Source of the DNA: CAWARU01 sp963784575
GTDB taxonomy: Bacteria; Pseudomonadota; Gammaproteobacteria; UBA6186; Azoamicaceae
Direction: 5' to 3'
Assembly (NCBI GenBank): GCA_963784575.1
Contig: CAWARU010000001.1
Location: 1,922,001 to 1,986,000 of the forward strand
Length of the DNA: 64,000 nt
The first letter of the stretch is position 1; every line of letters starts with the position of its first letter. A program made the position numbers and the translations under genes. Below, one piece after another: positions 39,018 to 48,424 of the stretch. The notes below the pieces were generated by a model. It did no database searches. It was not told the DNA's origin and saw only the letters and a program-made list of their open reading frames with translations.

Positions 39018-39186
39018 ACTTGATCCCTTAATAAGTTTACGAGCCGTTCGGCTTGCAATCGTTCATGCACTTTCATGCCCTACCAATTAGTTTGGATTCT
39101 GGATTACACTTACTATAATACAAGCTAATAATACAACCAAACAATTACAGAAAGTATGACATATTCAATTAGGGAGAGCCAATATT

Positions 39187-40020
39187 TTGACGCCAGTTCC
39201 TCTCATAACAACATTACTGACAACATTACTGAACGACCTAGCAAATATTGCTATGTTTGCATCGAATGAATATGTCCTAAGTGCTTTATTTATCCTGGGA
39301 TTTTATTCACAGAAACGAACTGAATTCTGCCGCACCTTATATATTGTATTATTCACTATGATTCTTTCCACTTTTCTCAAATCGATTTGGAAAATTCCAT
39401 ATCCTGACCCAAGTATCATAGCATTTGCATTTCCGAGCGGCCACATGCTGGCTGCCATTGCATTCTGGGGATGGCTTGCCTGGGAATTTCAAAAAACCTG
39501 GTTTTTTGTTTTGGCCTTTATAATCTTGCCCTGCGTTGCTTTTGCCTTAGTCTACTTGAATTTTCATACCATACAAGATGTTGGTGGTGCTATCGTCATT
39601 CAACCAGTGATTTTAATGATCTATGGCTGTATTTGCAACATTTTCAGGAAATTTAAAACAGGTTTCATTGGATTGATATTAGTTGTCCTGTCTATCCCTT
39701 TGATCTATTTTACTTCCCCCTTGAGAGATAGTGTTTGGATTTCAATTGGGTCACTATTGGCCGTCTCTATTGCAACATACATTTTTGATCCGAACATCAT
39801 TTCAAGTAAACTAACAGCTGCTGTGTTTATTAAAAAAATTGAATATCCAAAAATTATGATTGCAATTTTAGGTGCAGCACTACTTTATTACCCAATTCTT
39901 GATTTGAAAACCAAAATAAACTTTATTTATTATTTATTTCTGCAATCTTTTATCATCACTTTCTGGATGGGCTATATCCCGGATGTATTATTTTCTAGAA
40001 GATATCGCTATACTCAATAA
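39187..40020 (+). CDS. PAP2-like membrane phosphatase
   Basis: A 277-residue membrane protein with about eight hydrophobic segments. FPSGHML matches the PSGH motif of the PAP2 phosphatase/haloperoxidase superfamily, and FHTIQDVGGA holds the His and Asp of the third motif. The usual Arg of SRxxxxxH is not evident (VYLNFHTIQD), and the first motif is weak (LKSIWKIPYPDPS), so the enzyme may be atypical or inactive. Family members dephosphorylate lipid phosphates at the outer face of the inner membrane. The start is TTG 39187 with AGGGAG upstream; a later ATG at 39256 is possible. Its end overlaps the convergent znuB end by 33 bases. Confidence 0.68.
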   Translation: MTPVPLITTLLTTLLNDLANIAMFASNEYVLSALFILGFYSQKRTEFCRTLYIVLFTMILSTFLKSIWKIPYPDPSIIAFAFPSGHMLAAIAFWGWLAWEFQKTWFFVLAFIILPCVAFALVYLNFHTIQDVGGAIVIQPVILMIYGCICNIFRKFKTGFIGLILVVLSIPLIYFTSPLRDSVWISIGSLLAVSIATYIFDPNIISSKLTAAVFIKKIEYPKIMIAILGAALLYYPILDLKTKINFIYYLFLQSFIITFWMGYIPDVLFSRRYRYTQ

Positions 40021-40817
40021 AAATAAAGCAAATGACACAGCAACAATGGCAGAACCTGTTGGCCAATCACCATAATAAGAAACCAAGATCCCGAGACTGA
40101 CAGCAACCATACCAATCATGGAAGCTAGCACCACCATAGATTCTGGTGTTTTTGCAAGTTGTCGCGCAGTGGATGCAGGGATTATCAGCAAAGCAGTGAT
40201 CAATAATGCACCAACAAGCTTCATAGCAATAGCAAATACGGCTGCTATCAAGACAATTAATACCCATTTGACATAAGTGACAGGGACACCTTCAACCCGC
40301 GCTAAGTCCTCATGAATGGTGACTGACAGTATGGAGCGCCAAATTTTAAACAACATGATGATAACGACAATGTCTACCCCAGCAATCCAAAGTAAATCAT
40401 AAACATCGACAGATAAAATATCGCCATACAGATAGCCTAAGAGATCGATTCTGACACCGCTTTGAAAGGTGGCGAGGATAAATCCGAATGCCAGTACAGT
40501 TTGCGCCAATATGCTGAGTAGCGTTTCATTGGCAAGCTGTTTTGAGAAGATAAGCTTGCCATGGTCGCTGCAGTGATGATGCAGATGCCAAATAAGCCGA
40601 GATAGAGATTCAAATTCAGCAATAAAGCCAGGCAGACCCCAAGCAGAGTGGTATGCCCCATGGCATCACCAAAATTGGCCATGCGGCGCCAAACAATGAG
40701 GGAGCCTAACGGACCCGCAACTAATGCAATGCCCAAACCTGCAAGCAATGCCATAGCAATAAAATCAAACTTAAAAGAAGTGAAAATACCATTCATATTA
40801 TGGATAATATCATTCAT
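39988..40817 (-). pseudogene. znuB: Zinc ABC transporter permease, frameshifted
   Basis: Two frames together make a complete ABC-3 family permease. The first (from ATG 40817) holds GIALVAGPLGSLIVWRRMANFGDAMGH and ends out of frame after ITAATMA; the second (to 39988) resumes with KLIFSKQLANETLLSILAQTV and carries the remaining membrane segments (LVGALLITALLIIPASTARQL, MVAVSLGILVSYY). One lost base near 40556-40560 explains the split. The permease moves zinc across the inner membrane with ZnuC and the binding protein ZnuA. Its ATG overlaps the znuC stop, so they are coupled. Confidence 0.85.
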
Positions 40818-41609
40818 CTGCATTTTTACTATTTTCACCTTGAGAATCATGATGTAGATGAGAATGATTATGATGATGATGATGTCCATCATGATCATGA
40901 GGGTGGTTGTGATCGTGCGCGTAGACTGCAATGCCTATGGGCTCTCTCAATCCAAATAAATTGATGAACTCTGGATGCTGGCTGACCGCTTCAGGGCGTC
41001 CTTGGCAGCAAATATGATGGTTTAAACAGATAACAGAATCAGTTCCTGCCATGACAACGTGGAGATCATGAGAAACCATTAATATGCCGCAATTGCGTTC
41101 ATCTCGTACTCTCATAATAAGTCGGTATAATTCCTGTTGACCTGTCACATCGACGCCTTGCACAGGTTCATCTAGAACTAACAGATCTGGTTTGCGGAGC
41201 AGTGCCCGCGCCAAAAGCACGCGCTGGAATTCACCCCTGAAATATTTTGAATAGCTTCTGGCAATACATGGAGCACGCCAACTTCTTTGACCACTTTACG
41301 AATCGAGTCTTCTGCTGGCGGGATCTTACCACCCGCCAAATGTAGAAAGCGTTCAACCGAGAGAGGCAGATAAGGTTCTATTGTTAATCTCTGCGGCATA
41401 TAGCCAATGGTGATTCCAGGTTCTAATGTAATCCTGCCAGAATCTACCGTTATGAGCCCAAGCACAGCACGTACTAAGGTGGATTTTCCGGCACCATTAG
41501 GTCCGATGAGGGTCACTATCTCGCCACGATTTACCGTTAAATCAACCTTTTTTAAGACGATTTTTGATCCTATCGTAACACTGATTTCTTTGGCTTGTAG
41601 TAATGGCAA
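40810..41609 (-). pseudogene. znuC: Zinc ABC transporter ATP-binding protein, frameshifted
   Basis: The N-terminal frame has the Walker A motif GPNGAGKST and the Q-loop region (GYMPQRL), then runs off at NISG; the C-terminal frame continues the ABC signature (GEFQRVLLARALL), Walker B (LLVLDEP) and H-loop (MVSHDLHVV). Restoring one G to the GGGG run at 41233-41236 gives the expected ISGGEFQRV. The tail is rich in histidine (HDHNHPHDHDGHHHHHNHSH), as is usual in zinc transporters. The start is probably TTG 41609, which follows AGGAAAG at seven bases; GTG 41645 lacks a ribosome site. The first frame ends at 41178. Confidence 0.85.
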
Positions 41610-41767
41610 AATATTACTTTCCTGAACAAATATTGAACAAATCACTTATTTCGATTAAGATTGTTGTTTGAATAAGTATATGAGTTAGGTTGCTTATATT
41701 AACCCTATTTAACCCTATATTGGTTCCCCACTCATTGCAACAAAATCTGGAATACTGAGTTTACACT

Positions 41768-42844
41768 ATGCATGTTACAAAACAAATCAAACTATGGATA
41801 CAAATCCTAATATTTATTTTTATTGGAATCTCTGGCAGCATATTCTCTGCTGAACGGCAGCCAACAGAAAAACCAAAACAAGCGGATTTAGCTTCAAAAA
41901 CTGCGAGCGCTCCAAATGTGGTGGTTAGTATAATACCTTTCCATGATTTAGTTTCAGGAATCATGCAGGGTGTCGGAAAACCGATACTCTTGTTAGAACC
42001 CGGTGCCTCTCCACATCATTATAGTTTACGGCCTAGAGAAGTGACTACGCTTCATAATGCAGATATCGTTTTTTGGGGAGGACCTTATTTAGAATCATTT
42101 TTAGTAAAAACGCTGCAATCCTTGGACAGCGAGAAAGTTATTCCCCTCGTAAAAACTCCTCACTTAATTTTGCTTGCAACAAGAACCGGTAAGGAATGGG
42201 AGCATGAACATGAACATGAACATGAACATGAACATGAACATGAACATGAACATAATAATCCTGATCATGAAGAACATGAAAATATGGATGAAGAGAATCA
42301 TCAACATGAGGCTGCAGACCATCACCACGGTCCCATCGATATGCATTTCTGGCTAAATCCCCGCAATGCCATCTCCATGGCAGACTTTATTACTCGGGTT
42401 CTGTCAGATAAAGATCCAAACAATGCCAAGATTTATCAAGAAAATAATAAAGCCCTCAAAACTCGTTTACAGCAACTTGACTCAAAACTAACCGAAAAAT
42501 TAAAACCAATGCAAATTAAACCCTTTCTGGTATTCCATGATGCCTATCAATATTTCGAGAAACGTTATCATTTGAATGCGGTTGGAGCCATCACTCTGCA
42601 GCCAGAATTGCCTTTAAGTCTGCAGCGTTTAGATGCTCTCCGAGACATTATTAAATCCCGTCAAGCCATCTGTGTGTTCAGCGAGCCGCAATTTAAACCA
42701 AAGCTTGTAGAACGCTTATCACAGGAAACTGGAATCAAAACGGGGGTTTTAGATCCGCTAGGTCCCCAATCGAGCACAGGAGCAGAAGGTTATTTTCAAT
42801 TAATGGAAAATTTAGCAGATTCTTTGATTCACTGTCTGCATTAG
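41768..42844 (+). CDS. znuA: Zinc-binding periplasmic protein of ABC transporter
   Basis: A 358-residue cluster A-I binding protein with an N-terminal signal segment (LWIQILIFIFIGISGSIFSA). Metal ligands are recognisable: His in PGASPHHYSLRP, His in DMHFWLNP, His in LVFHDAYQYF, and a C-terminal acidic site in VLDPLG. A loop between the first two holds about nine Glu-His pairs plus further histidines, typical of ZnuA proteins that collect zinc. It is divergent from znuC-znuB; 158 bases lie between, in which I found no sequence close to the E. coli Zur box, only two AACCCTAT copies. Confidence 0.93.
   Translation: MHVTKQIKLWIQILIFIFIGISGSIFSAERQPTEKPKQADLASKTASAPNVVVSIIPFHDLVSGIMQGVGKPILLLEPGASPHHYSLRPREVTTLHNADIVFWGGPYLESFLVKTLQSLDSEKVIPLVKTPHLILLATRTGKEWEHEHEHEHEHEHEHEHEHNNPDHEEHENMDEENHQHEAADHHHGPIDMHFWLNPRNAISMADFITRVLSDKDPNNAKIYQENNKALKTRLQQLDSKLTEKLKPMQIKPFLVFHDAYQYFEKRYHLNAVGAITLQPELPLSLQRLDALRDIIKSRQAICVFSEPQFKPKLVERLSQETGIKTGVLDPLGPQSSTGAEGYFQLMENLADSLIHCLH
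42200..42253 (+). repeat. Hexanucleotide tandem repeat in znuA
   Basis: One GAGCAT followed by eight perfect GAACAT units encodes the (Glu-His)n run of ZnuA. Length change by slippage keeps the frame and alters only the number of His residues. Confidence 0.95.
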
Positions 42845-42860
42845 AGTAATATATTTAAAT

Positions 42861-42892
42861 CAGTGGATTCCCGCGGAGGCGGGAATCCGCTG
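42861..42892 (+). terminator. Strong hairpin after znuA
   Basis: A 14-base stem (CAGTGGATTCCCGC with GCGGGAATCCGCTG, one G-T pair) around GGAG, between the convergent znuA and isoaspartyl peptidase genes. It resembles REP-type GGATTCCCGC palindromes and may serve both genes. Confidence 0.7.
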
Positions 42893-42905
42893 ATCTTAGT
42901 AGTTA

Positions 42906-43817
42906 TTATTTACCTTCCACATACAAATTCCCTCTCACATCAATCCAAGCTTTTTTCATAATCTCTGAATTATGAGCAATCCCAATACTCCCATTGGTAT
43001 CCACTGAAATCACACCGATACCTTGATCATTGGGATCCGATGTTAAATCTATTACATACTCACAAGCTTTCTGTACCTTGAATTTTTTCAATTGCATCAG
43101 CATCGAAATTGTATGACCCACAACATTGACAATAAGCACTTCGCCAGTACCCGTGCCAGACACAGCACAGGTCTTATTATTTGCATAACATCCTGCTCCA
43201 ATGACGCAGCTGTCTCCGATTCTGCCTGGTAAACAGTTGGTGGTGCCTCCTGTGGAAGTACCCGCAGCGACATTGCCCCAATTATCCAAGGCAACAGCAC
43301 CCACTGTACCAATCATTCTCTTCTCCAACATTCTTTGGATGCTGAGCGGTTTTTGTTCCTTTCGATATTCATTGAACATATGATCGGTAATAAAATAAGA
43401 ATCGGGTTCGAGTTCAATATCGCTGGTTCTTGCATAATCTAAGGCACCATATCCAGAAAGAAATACATGGTGCGTGTTTGTCATGACATCTCTGGCCAGG
43501 GATATTGGATTTTTAACGTTTCGCACCATGGAAACGGCGCCAGCCTTCAAAGTTTTTCCATCCATGATGGACGCATCCATTTCTACCTCTCCTTTGTAAT
43601 TTAATGCAGAACCGCGGCCCGCATTAAAATGGTGATTATTTTCTAATATTCTCACAGCCTGCTCGACAGCATCCAATGCAGACCCGCCTTTTTTTAATAT
43701 TTTATAACCAGCGAGGATCGAACGTTCGAGGCCTTTTTCTATGGATTTTTGATTTCTGCTCAAATAATGCGTGTTGTCGCTTGCGCCTCCATGAACAGCC
43801 ATTGCAACTTTATACAT
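42906..43817 (-). CDS. iaaA: Isoaspartyl peptidase/L-asparaginase (plant type, Ntn hydrolase)
   Basis: A 303-residue Ntn-hydrolase precursor. AVHGGA at the start, FNAGRGSALN in the middle and the autocleavage site G170-T171 (RMIGTVGAVALDNWG), followed by GTSTGG and GTGTGE, identify the isoaspartyl peptidase family. After self-cleavage Thr171 attacks beta-aspartyl bonds. Here it ends a leftward run of cyanophycin genes, so its natural substrate is probably beta-Asp-Arg released by cyanophycinase, giving free aspartate and arginine. ATG 43817 follows GAGGAG; a start at 43850 lacks a site. Gap to cphB is 68 bases. Confidence 0.9.
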   Translation of the reverse strand: MYKVAMAVHGGASDNTHYLSRNQKSIEKGLERSILAGYKILKKGGSALDAVEQAVRILENNHHFNAGRGSALNYKGEVEMDASIMDGKTLKAGAVSMVRNVKNPISLARDVMTNTHHVFLSGYGALDYARTSDIELEPDSYFITDHMFNEYRKEQKPLSIQRMLEKRMIGTVGAVALDNWGNVAAGTSTGGTTNCLPGRIGDSCVIGAGCYANNKTCAVSGTGTGEVLIVNVVGHTISMLMQLKKFKVQKACEYVIDLTSDPNDQGIGVISVDTNGSIGIAHNSEIMKKAWIDVRGNLYVEGK

Positions 43818-43885
43818 GTTTCTTAACTCCTCTGAAACTACATTTACCAATTATTAACCCTAATTTAGGTTATCTACTACACAAA

Positions 43886-44776
43886 TCATTTTTTCTTCTT
43901 AACACCCCGTGTCGTTTTTTTACGGCCTACCAACCTATATAATTTTCTTTTTCTCATAGAAAAACTACAATCTCGAATCAAAAGATGGACTTTTAAATTA
44001 TTGACATAGATTGGATCATCAGATTTTGCTCTTTTGATATTGGACAAAGTGATATAACGTCCATCGATAATGACTACCATGCCTGATCCTCTACATTCTG
44101 CATTGGCGCCATTCTTGATAATGAGAGCAGTATCCTCTCCCAAGCCTATCCCAAGCTGCTTTGGATGCAAAATGATGGCATGTGCAAGCCTTGCAAATCT
44201 ACCGCGTTTGATGAAGTGAGTATCAATGATACAATTTTCCAAGATCCCCAAACCGTCTTGAAGTTCTAAGTCATCATTGAAGAGTGCCTCATATTTGCCT
44301 CCTCCAGCGATCATCACTGTTGACATTGCCATCGCACCTGCACTGGTGCCTGCAATGAGAAAATCCTTTTCTTCTAGGTATTTTTGTTTAATGATGTTGA
44401 GAAGCTTTGAGTGTTGAAAGATCCTGGCAAGCCTTCGTTGATCCCCGCCCGTAAAAAAAACCGCTCCAGCCACTTTCATGCGTTTTAGGTATTCTTCTCT
44501 GTCCACCTCATCATGATGTCGAATCGACATAAATCCCGGATTTGGATAATGGATCTTATGGAAGGCATCTTGATAGAGTTTTCTCACCTCGTCTGGAAAA
44601 TCAGAGGCTGTGGTGATAATCTCAATTTTTTTGTTTTTAGAGTGCTTAAGTACTTCTTTTAAGATTTCATAGCGTCTAAAACGTTTATTCTTTTTGGCAT
44701 AATCTAGGAAATCATTTTCACCTTTATCCTCGGCACCCCCGATAATCAAAAGTTTCCCCTTTGGTTTCTTGATCAT
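43886..44776 (-). CDS. cphB: Cyanophycinase
   Basis: A 296-residue serine peptidase of family S51. The nucleophile elbow GTSAGAM (Ser145), IIGGAEDKG near the start, FFTGGDQRRLA and DTHFIKRGRFARLAHAI match cyanophycinases. The enzyme cuts cyanophycin exolytically into beta-Asp-Arg dipeptides. No signal peptide is seen, so it acts on cytoplasmic granules. The tail is basic (KKTTRGVKKKK). Its start overlaps the end of the preceding cphA by four bases, so synthesis and breakdown enzymes are made from one message. Confidence 0.93.
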   Translation of the reverse strand: MIKKPKGKLLIIGGAEDKGENDFLDYAKKNKRFRRYEILKEVLKHSKNKKIEIITTASDFPDEVRKLYQDAFHKIHYPNPGFMSIRHHDEVDREEYLKRMKVAGAVFFTGGDQRRLARIFQHSKLLNIIKQKYLEEKDFLIAGTSAGAMAMSTVMIAGGGKYEALFNDDLELQDGLGILENCIIDTHFIKRGRFARLAHAIILHPKQLGIGLGEDTALIIKNGANAECRGSGMVVIIDGRYITLSNIKRAKSDDPIYVNNLKVHLLIRDCSFSMRKRKLYRLVGRKKTTRGVKKKK

Positions 44777-47430
44777 GGCTTCGATCCTACCTTTTTCATA
44801 TGAGCTTTCATATTAGATTTAGTATTAGACTCTGAAACTTTGTTCAAATAATTGATCGCCCCAGTAACATCATCCGGGAAAATGGCAATAAATCCGCCAC
44901 TCTTTACATTCTTAATGGCAAATTCCAAGGCCTTCTGTTCATCAGAAATGACATTGATGTTGATGGAAGGGTCATACTTAACAATCCCTTTTTTTATCAA
45001 GGAAGTAATCTCTTGATTCGTTCTTCCTCTGCCATACTTATCATGCTTAATGATAATTTCATCAAATATTTGGGCCGAATAATAGCCAATATTCATGATG
45101 TCTTCATTTCGTCTGTCGCCAGGTGACCCTATGATACCGATTTTTTTCTTGCATTTAACATGTTCTAAATATTTTTTCATTTCCACAAAGGCACCCACAT
45201 TATGCCCATAATCAACCAATACTTTGAACTTGTTGAAATCAAATAAATTCATACGACCTGGAATATTTTCGGCACTGGGTGAGAAATTTTTAAGAAGCTT
45301 TGCCATGTGCGGCACGCTAAAGTTTGAAAATGCACCCGCCAAAATTGCCGCTAAAATATCTTGGATCATGGCCGATGAAGTGCCATGCTGCGTCAGAGGG
45401 ATATCATTCACATTGGCAAACACTTTCTTGACGTCACCTTGCCTGATAATAATGTTATCTTGTTTTACATAAGCAGCGGTTCCTCCTGCTCTGCAGTGCT
45501 TCTCAATACGCGGATTGCTGTGTTCCATGCTGAATAACGCAATGCTACATTCTAAATCCTCTTTCATGGCATAGACCAGATCATCGTCTGCATTCAATAT
45601 GGCGTAGCCTCCTGAATAGGTGCTTTTAGGAACCACTTTTTTCACCTTCGCCAAGTCCTCAATGGTTTCGACATCATTAATACCGAGATGATCGGCTGAA
45701 ATATTGGTGACAATGCTGATATCGCAACTGTCAAAACCAAGACCATAATCTAAAATGCCACCTCGAGCGCACTCTAATACTGCAAAATCTATAAAAGGTT
45801 CACGAAGTATGTTTGCAGCACTGAGAGGCCCGCTGCAATCGCCTTTGTAGATCAATTTATTACGAATATAAATGCCATCGGTGGTGGTATATCCCACCCG
45901 ATAGCCCATTTGATGGGCAAAATTAGCGATCAATCTGACAGTAGTAGTTTTGCCATTAGTACCAGTGACTGCCACAATTGGAATTCTCGAGTAACTACCG
46001 ATTGGATAGAGCATTTCCATGATGTATTTGCCAATATCGCGAGGCTTACCTTCTGATGGCGCTAGGTGCATGCGTATTCCGGGACTTGCATTGACTTCTA
46101 CGATTGCACCGTTGTCCAAGTTCAGAGGCATGCTGATATTCTTACAAACGACGTCAATACCGCAGAGATTGAGATTCAGGAGATGTGCCACTCGTTCAGC
46201 GATGTAGAAATTCTCAGGATGAACCTGATCTGTTACATCAAACGCTGTACCGCCGGTGCTCAAATTTGCTGAGTATTTTAAATTAATTTTCCTGCCAGAT
46301 TTTAGGATAGACTCCAAGTTCAAAGCCTGGCTTTGTAAGATTTCCTGAGTGGTCTCATCAACTACGATCTTGGTGAGGACATTTGCATGTTGATTGCCGC
46401 GCCTTGGATCACTGTTTATCTTGTTAATAAGTTCTTTGATGGTGGAGACACCGTCTCCCGTCACAGAAGCTGGATCGCGTCTAGCAACTGCCACAAGTTT
46501 ATAATTAACAACAAGAAACCGATAGTCAAAACCTGTAATGAAATGCTCCACAATGACGGTGGGTGAAATCTTCCTCGCGAGCTTATAAGCGATGTAAGCT
46601 TTTTCTTTGGTTACGATATTGGTTGTCACCCCCCGGCCATGATTACCATTCAGAGGCTTAATGACGAGCGGGAATTTAATTTCTTCAATCGCATCTTTTA
46701 ATTGTTCCAAAGTCCTGACTTTTACCCCCGTAGGAACCGGAAGATATGCTCTTGCCAGAATTTTCTTGGTAAAATCCTTGTCAGAAACCAGATCGGCACC
46801 AATGATGCTTGTATCTGAGGTGGCCGTTGAATTAATTAATTTTGCATACCTGCCATAGCCAAGTATTACTAAAGAATCGTCGTTGATCCTCCTATAAGGA
46901 ATATTTCTTTTTATTGCTTCATTGACAATAGCCTTGGTACTCGGACCCAAGCCATCTCGTTCCTCAATTCTTTTGAGCCTTTGTAGAACTTTTGGTAACC
47001 CTGTGTAGGTTTTATGTGTAAGCAAACACTGAACTATTTCGACAGCCGACTCCGCAGCGAGAATGCCTGCATTTTCAATTTCATACTCATAAATGGCATA
47101 ATCAATGTCTTCCTTTCTGGTTGCAGCGCTTCTTGCAAAATTGCATTTCATACCTACATTCTGTTGCAAGCTTAAGGCAACATGGGCTACGAGATCACCC
47201 AAAGGGATACTGCTTTTCAATTCATTGAAGAAATGATTGCTTTCATGGCAGGTACATGAATCTGCCCTAAGACCCGGCAGCAATTTGGCAAGACCTTCAG
47301 CGATTCGCATCACATTTTTTTGGGTAATTTTGTCTTTTTTTTCAAGAACGAGCTTCAGAACAATCAATTTTTGACGGGTGTTTGACCAAATATTCGGACC
47401 ATTTAAGGTTTTTATGTCCAGAATTTGCAT
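44773..47430 (-). CDS. cphA: Cyanophycin synthetase, copy lacking the N-domain HxxEH motif
   Basis: An 885-residue synthetase: N-terminal domain (1-160), ATP-grasp domain (about 215-475, VIKPLNGNHGRGVTTN, IVEVNASPGIRMH) that adds aspartate to the backbone, and a Mur ligase-like domain (from about 480, VTGTNGKTTTVRL, LECARGGILDYGLG, DYGHNVGAF) that adds arginine. Both ATP-binding centres look intact. In the N domain, where the other copy has HVVEH at 79-83, this one has DLVAH: first His to Asp and Glu to Ala. That motif has been linked to a primer-making peptidase activity in cyanophycin synthetases, so this copy may depend on primers from elsewhere. Stop of the upstream cphB and this start share one base (TAATG). 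Confidence 0.92.
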   Translation of the reverse strand: MQILDIKTLNGPNIWSNTRQKLIVLKLVLEKKDKITQKNVMRIAEGLAKLLPGLRADSCTCHESNHFFNELKSSIPLGDLVAHVALSLQQNVGMKCNFARSAATRKEDIDYAIYEYEIENAGILAAESAVEIVQCLLTHKTYTGLPKVLQRLKRIEERDGLGPSTKAIVNEAIKRNIPYRRINDDSLVILGYGRYAKLINSTATSDTSIIGADLVSDKDFTKKILARAYLPVPTGVKVRTLEQLKDAIEEIKFPLVIKPLNGNHGRGVTTNIVTKEKAYIAYKLARKISPTVIVEHFITGFDYRFLVVNYKLVAVARRDPASVTGDGVSTIKELINKINSDPRRGNQHANVLTKIVVDETTQEILQSQALNLESILKSGRKINLKYSANLSTGGTAFDVTDQVHPENFYIAERVAHLLNLNLCGIDVVCKNISMPLNLDNGAIVEVNASPGIRMHLAPSEGKPRDIGKYIMEMLYPIGSYSRIPIVAVTGTNGKTTTVRLIANFAHQMGYRVGYTTTDGIYIRNKLIYKGDCSGPLSAANILREPFIDFAVLECARGGILDYGLGFDSCDISIVTNISADHLGINDVETIEDLAKVKKVVPKSTYSGGYAILNADDDLVYAMKEDLECSIALFSMEHSNPRIEKHCRAGGTAAYVKQDNIIIRQGDVKKVFANVNDIPLTQHGTSSAMIQDILAAILAGAFSNFSVPHMAKLLKNFSPSAENIPGRMNLFDFNKFKVLVDYGHNVGAFVEMKKYLEHVKCKKKIGIIGSPGDRRNEDIMNIGYYSAQIFDEIIIKHDKYGRGRTNQEITSLIKKGIVKYDPSININVISDEQKALEFAIKNVKSGGFIAIFPDDVTGAINYLNKVSESNTKSNMKAHMKKVGSKP

Positions 47431-48424
47431 TATCTTTTTCTCTTCTCTTCTTCTCCTGCTTTTTTATCGATCTTTTCCTTTTTTTCTTCCGCATTATGAT
47501 CAATCTGCTCTTTTTTCTCCTCGGCTTCCTGATCAATCTTTCGCTTCTCCGCTTCTAGATCAATTTTTTGCGGATCTTTTGCCTTCAAAAGTTTCCTATC
47601 TTCCAAGCTAAAAACACAGCCTTTCACCAAAAGATGCACTTTCAAGTTTTCAACAAAGATGGGGGCATTTTCTGACACCTTATCTATATTAGTCTCGCTT
47701 ATTTCATCTCCGTCAATAATAACAACCATGCCGGACCCCCGACATTCACCCACATTGCCATCCTTAATCAGCATGGCTGTGTCTTCGCCTAGGCCGATAC
47801 CAAGTTTTTCAGGGTTTTTGATAATGGCATGTGCAAGCCTTGAAAATCTGCCGCGCTTGATGAAATGTGTGTCCACAATGCAACTGTCTATTAATCCAAG
47901 ACCAGGCCTCATATCCAGATCTTTATTAAATAAAGCCTCCTCTCTGCCACCTCTTCCAATCATCACTGACGACATGACCATTGCCCCGGCACTGGTTCCT
48001 GCCACCAGGAAGTCGTCGCTGTACATATACTTTTCTTTGATGATGTCGCCAAGCGGAGTGCCATAGAGAATGTCACTCAGCCTAATTTGATCTCCGCCGG
48101 TAAAGAAAACTGCGCCAGCTTCTTTTATCCTCTCAACATATTCCCTTTTTTTTCTGCTTCCCTTTTTTCTGAAACCATGATGAAATCCGGATCCAAACGA
48201 TCGATTTCACTGAAAACTTCCTCATACCTGCTCCGAACCTCATCCGGAACCCTAGATGCAGTAGTGATGATTTCTATTTTCCTATTCTTGGCTTCATTCA
48301 AAAATGCATCTTTTAAAATTTCATATTGGCGGAATACCTGATTTCTGCCGCCGACATCTAAGTATTCATTTTCCCCTGCGGCTTCAGCGCCGCCAATGAT
48401 CAACAACTTGCCTTTTGGTTTCAT
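47430..48424 (-). pseudogene. cphB: Second cyanophycinase, frameshifted at a poly-A tract
   Basis: The first frame (48424-48125) begins KGKLLIIGGAEAAGENEYL and stops soon after SEKREAEKK; the second carries the rest, with REYVERIKEAGAVFFTGGD, the Ser elbow GTSAGAM, and DTHFIKRGRFSRLAHAI. The break is in a run of eight A on the coding strand (T at 48146-48153); nine A would restore the frame exactly, matching the other copy (REEYLKRMKVAGAVFF). The C-terminus adds about 45 residues of repeated KID-x-x-AEEKK units absent from the other copy, probably a coiled coil. If not a sequencing error, slippage on the A tract might still yield some full-length enzyme. Confidence 0.85.

Noticed and set aside
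41178..41240. Programmed frameshift in znuC
   Set aside because: No slippery heptamer or downstream structure; a lost G in a G run is simpler.
41610..41767. A Zur operator between znuC and znuA
   Set aside because: No palindrome close to the known consensus; only a direct AACCCTAT repeat.
42164..42356. Met-rich and Met-Asn-rich reading frames on both strands
   Set aside because: They are shadows of the GAACAT hexamer repeat inside znuA.
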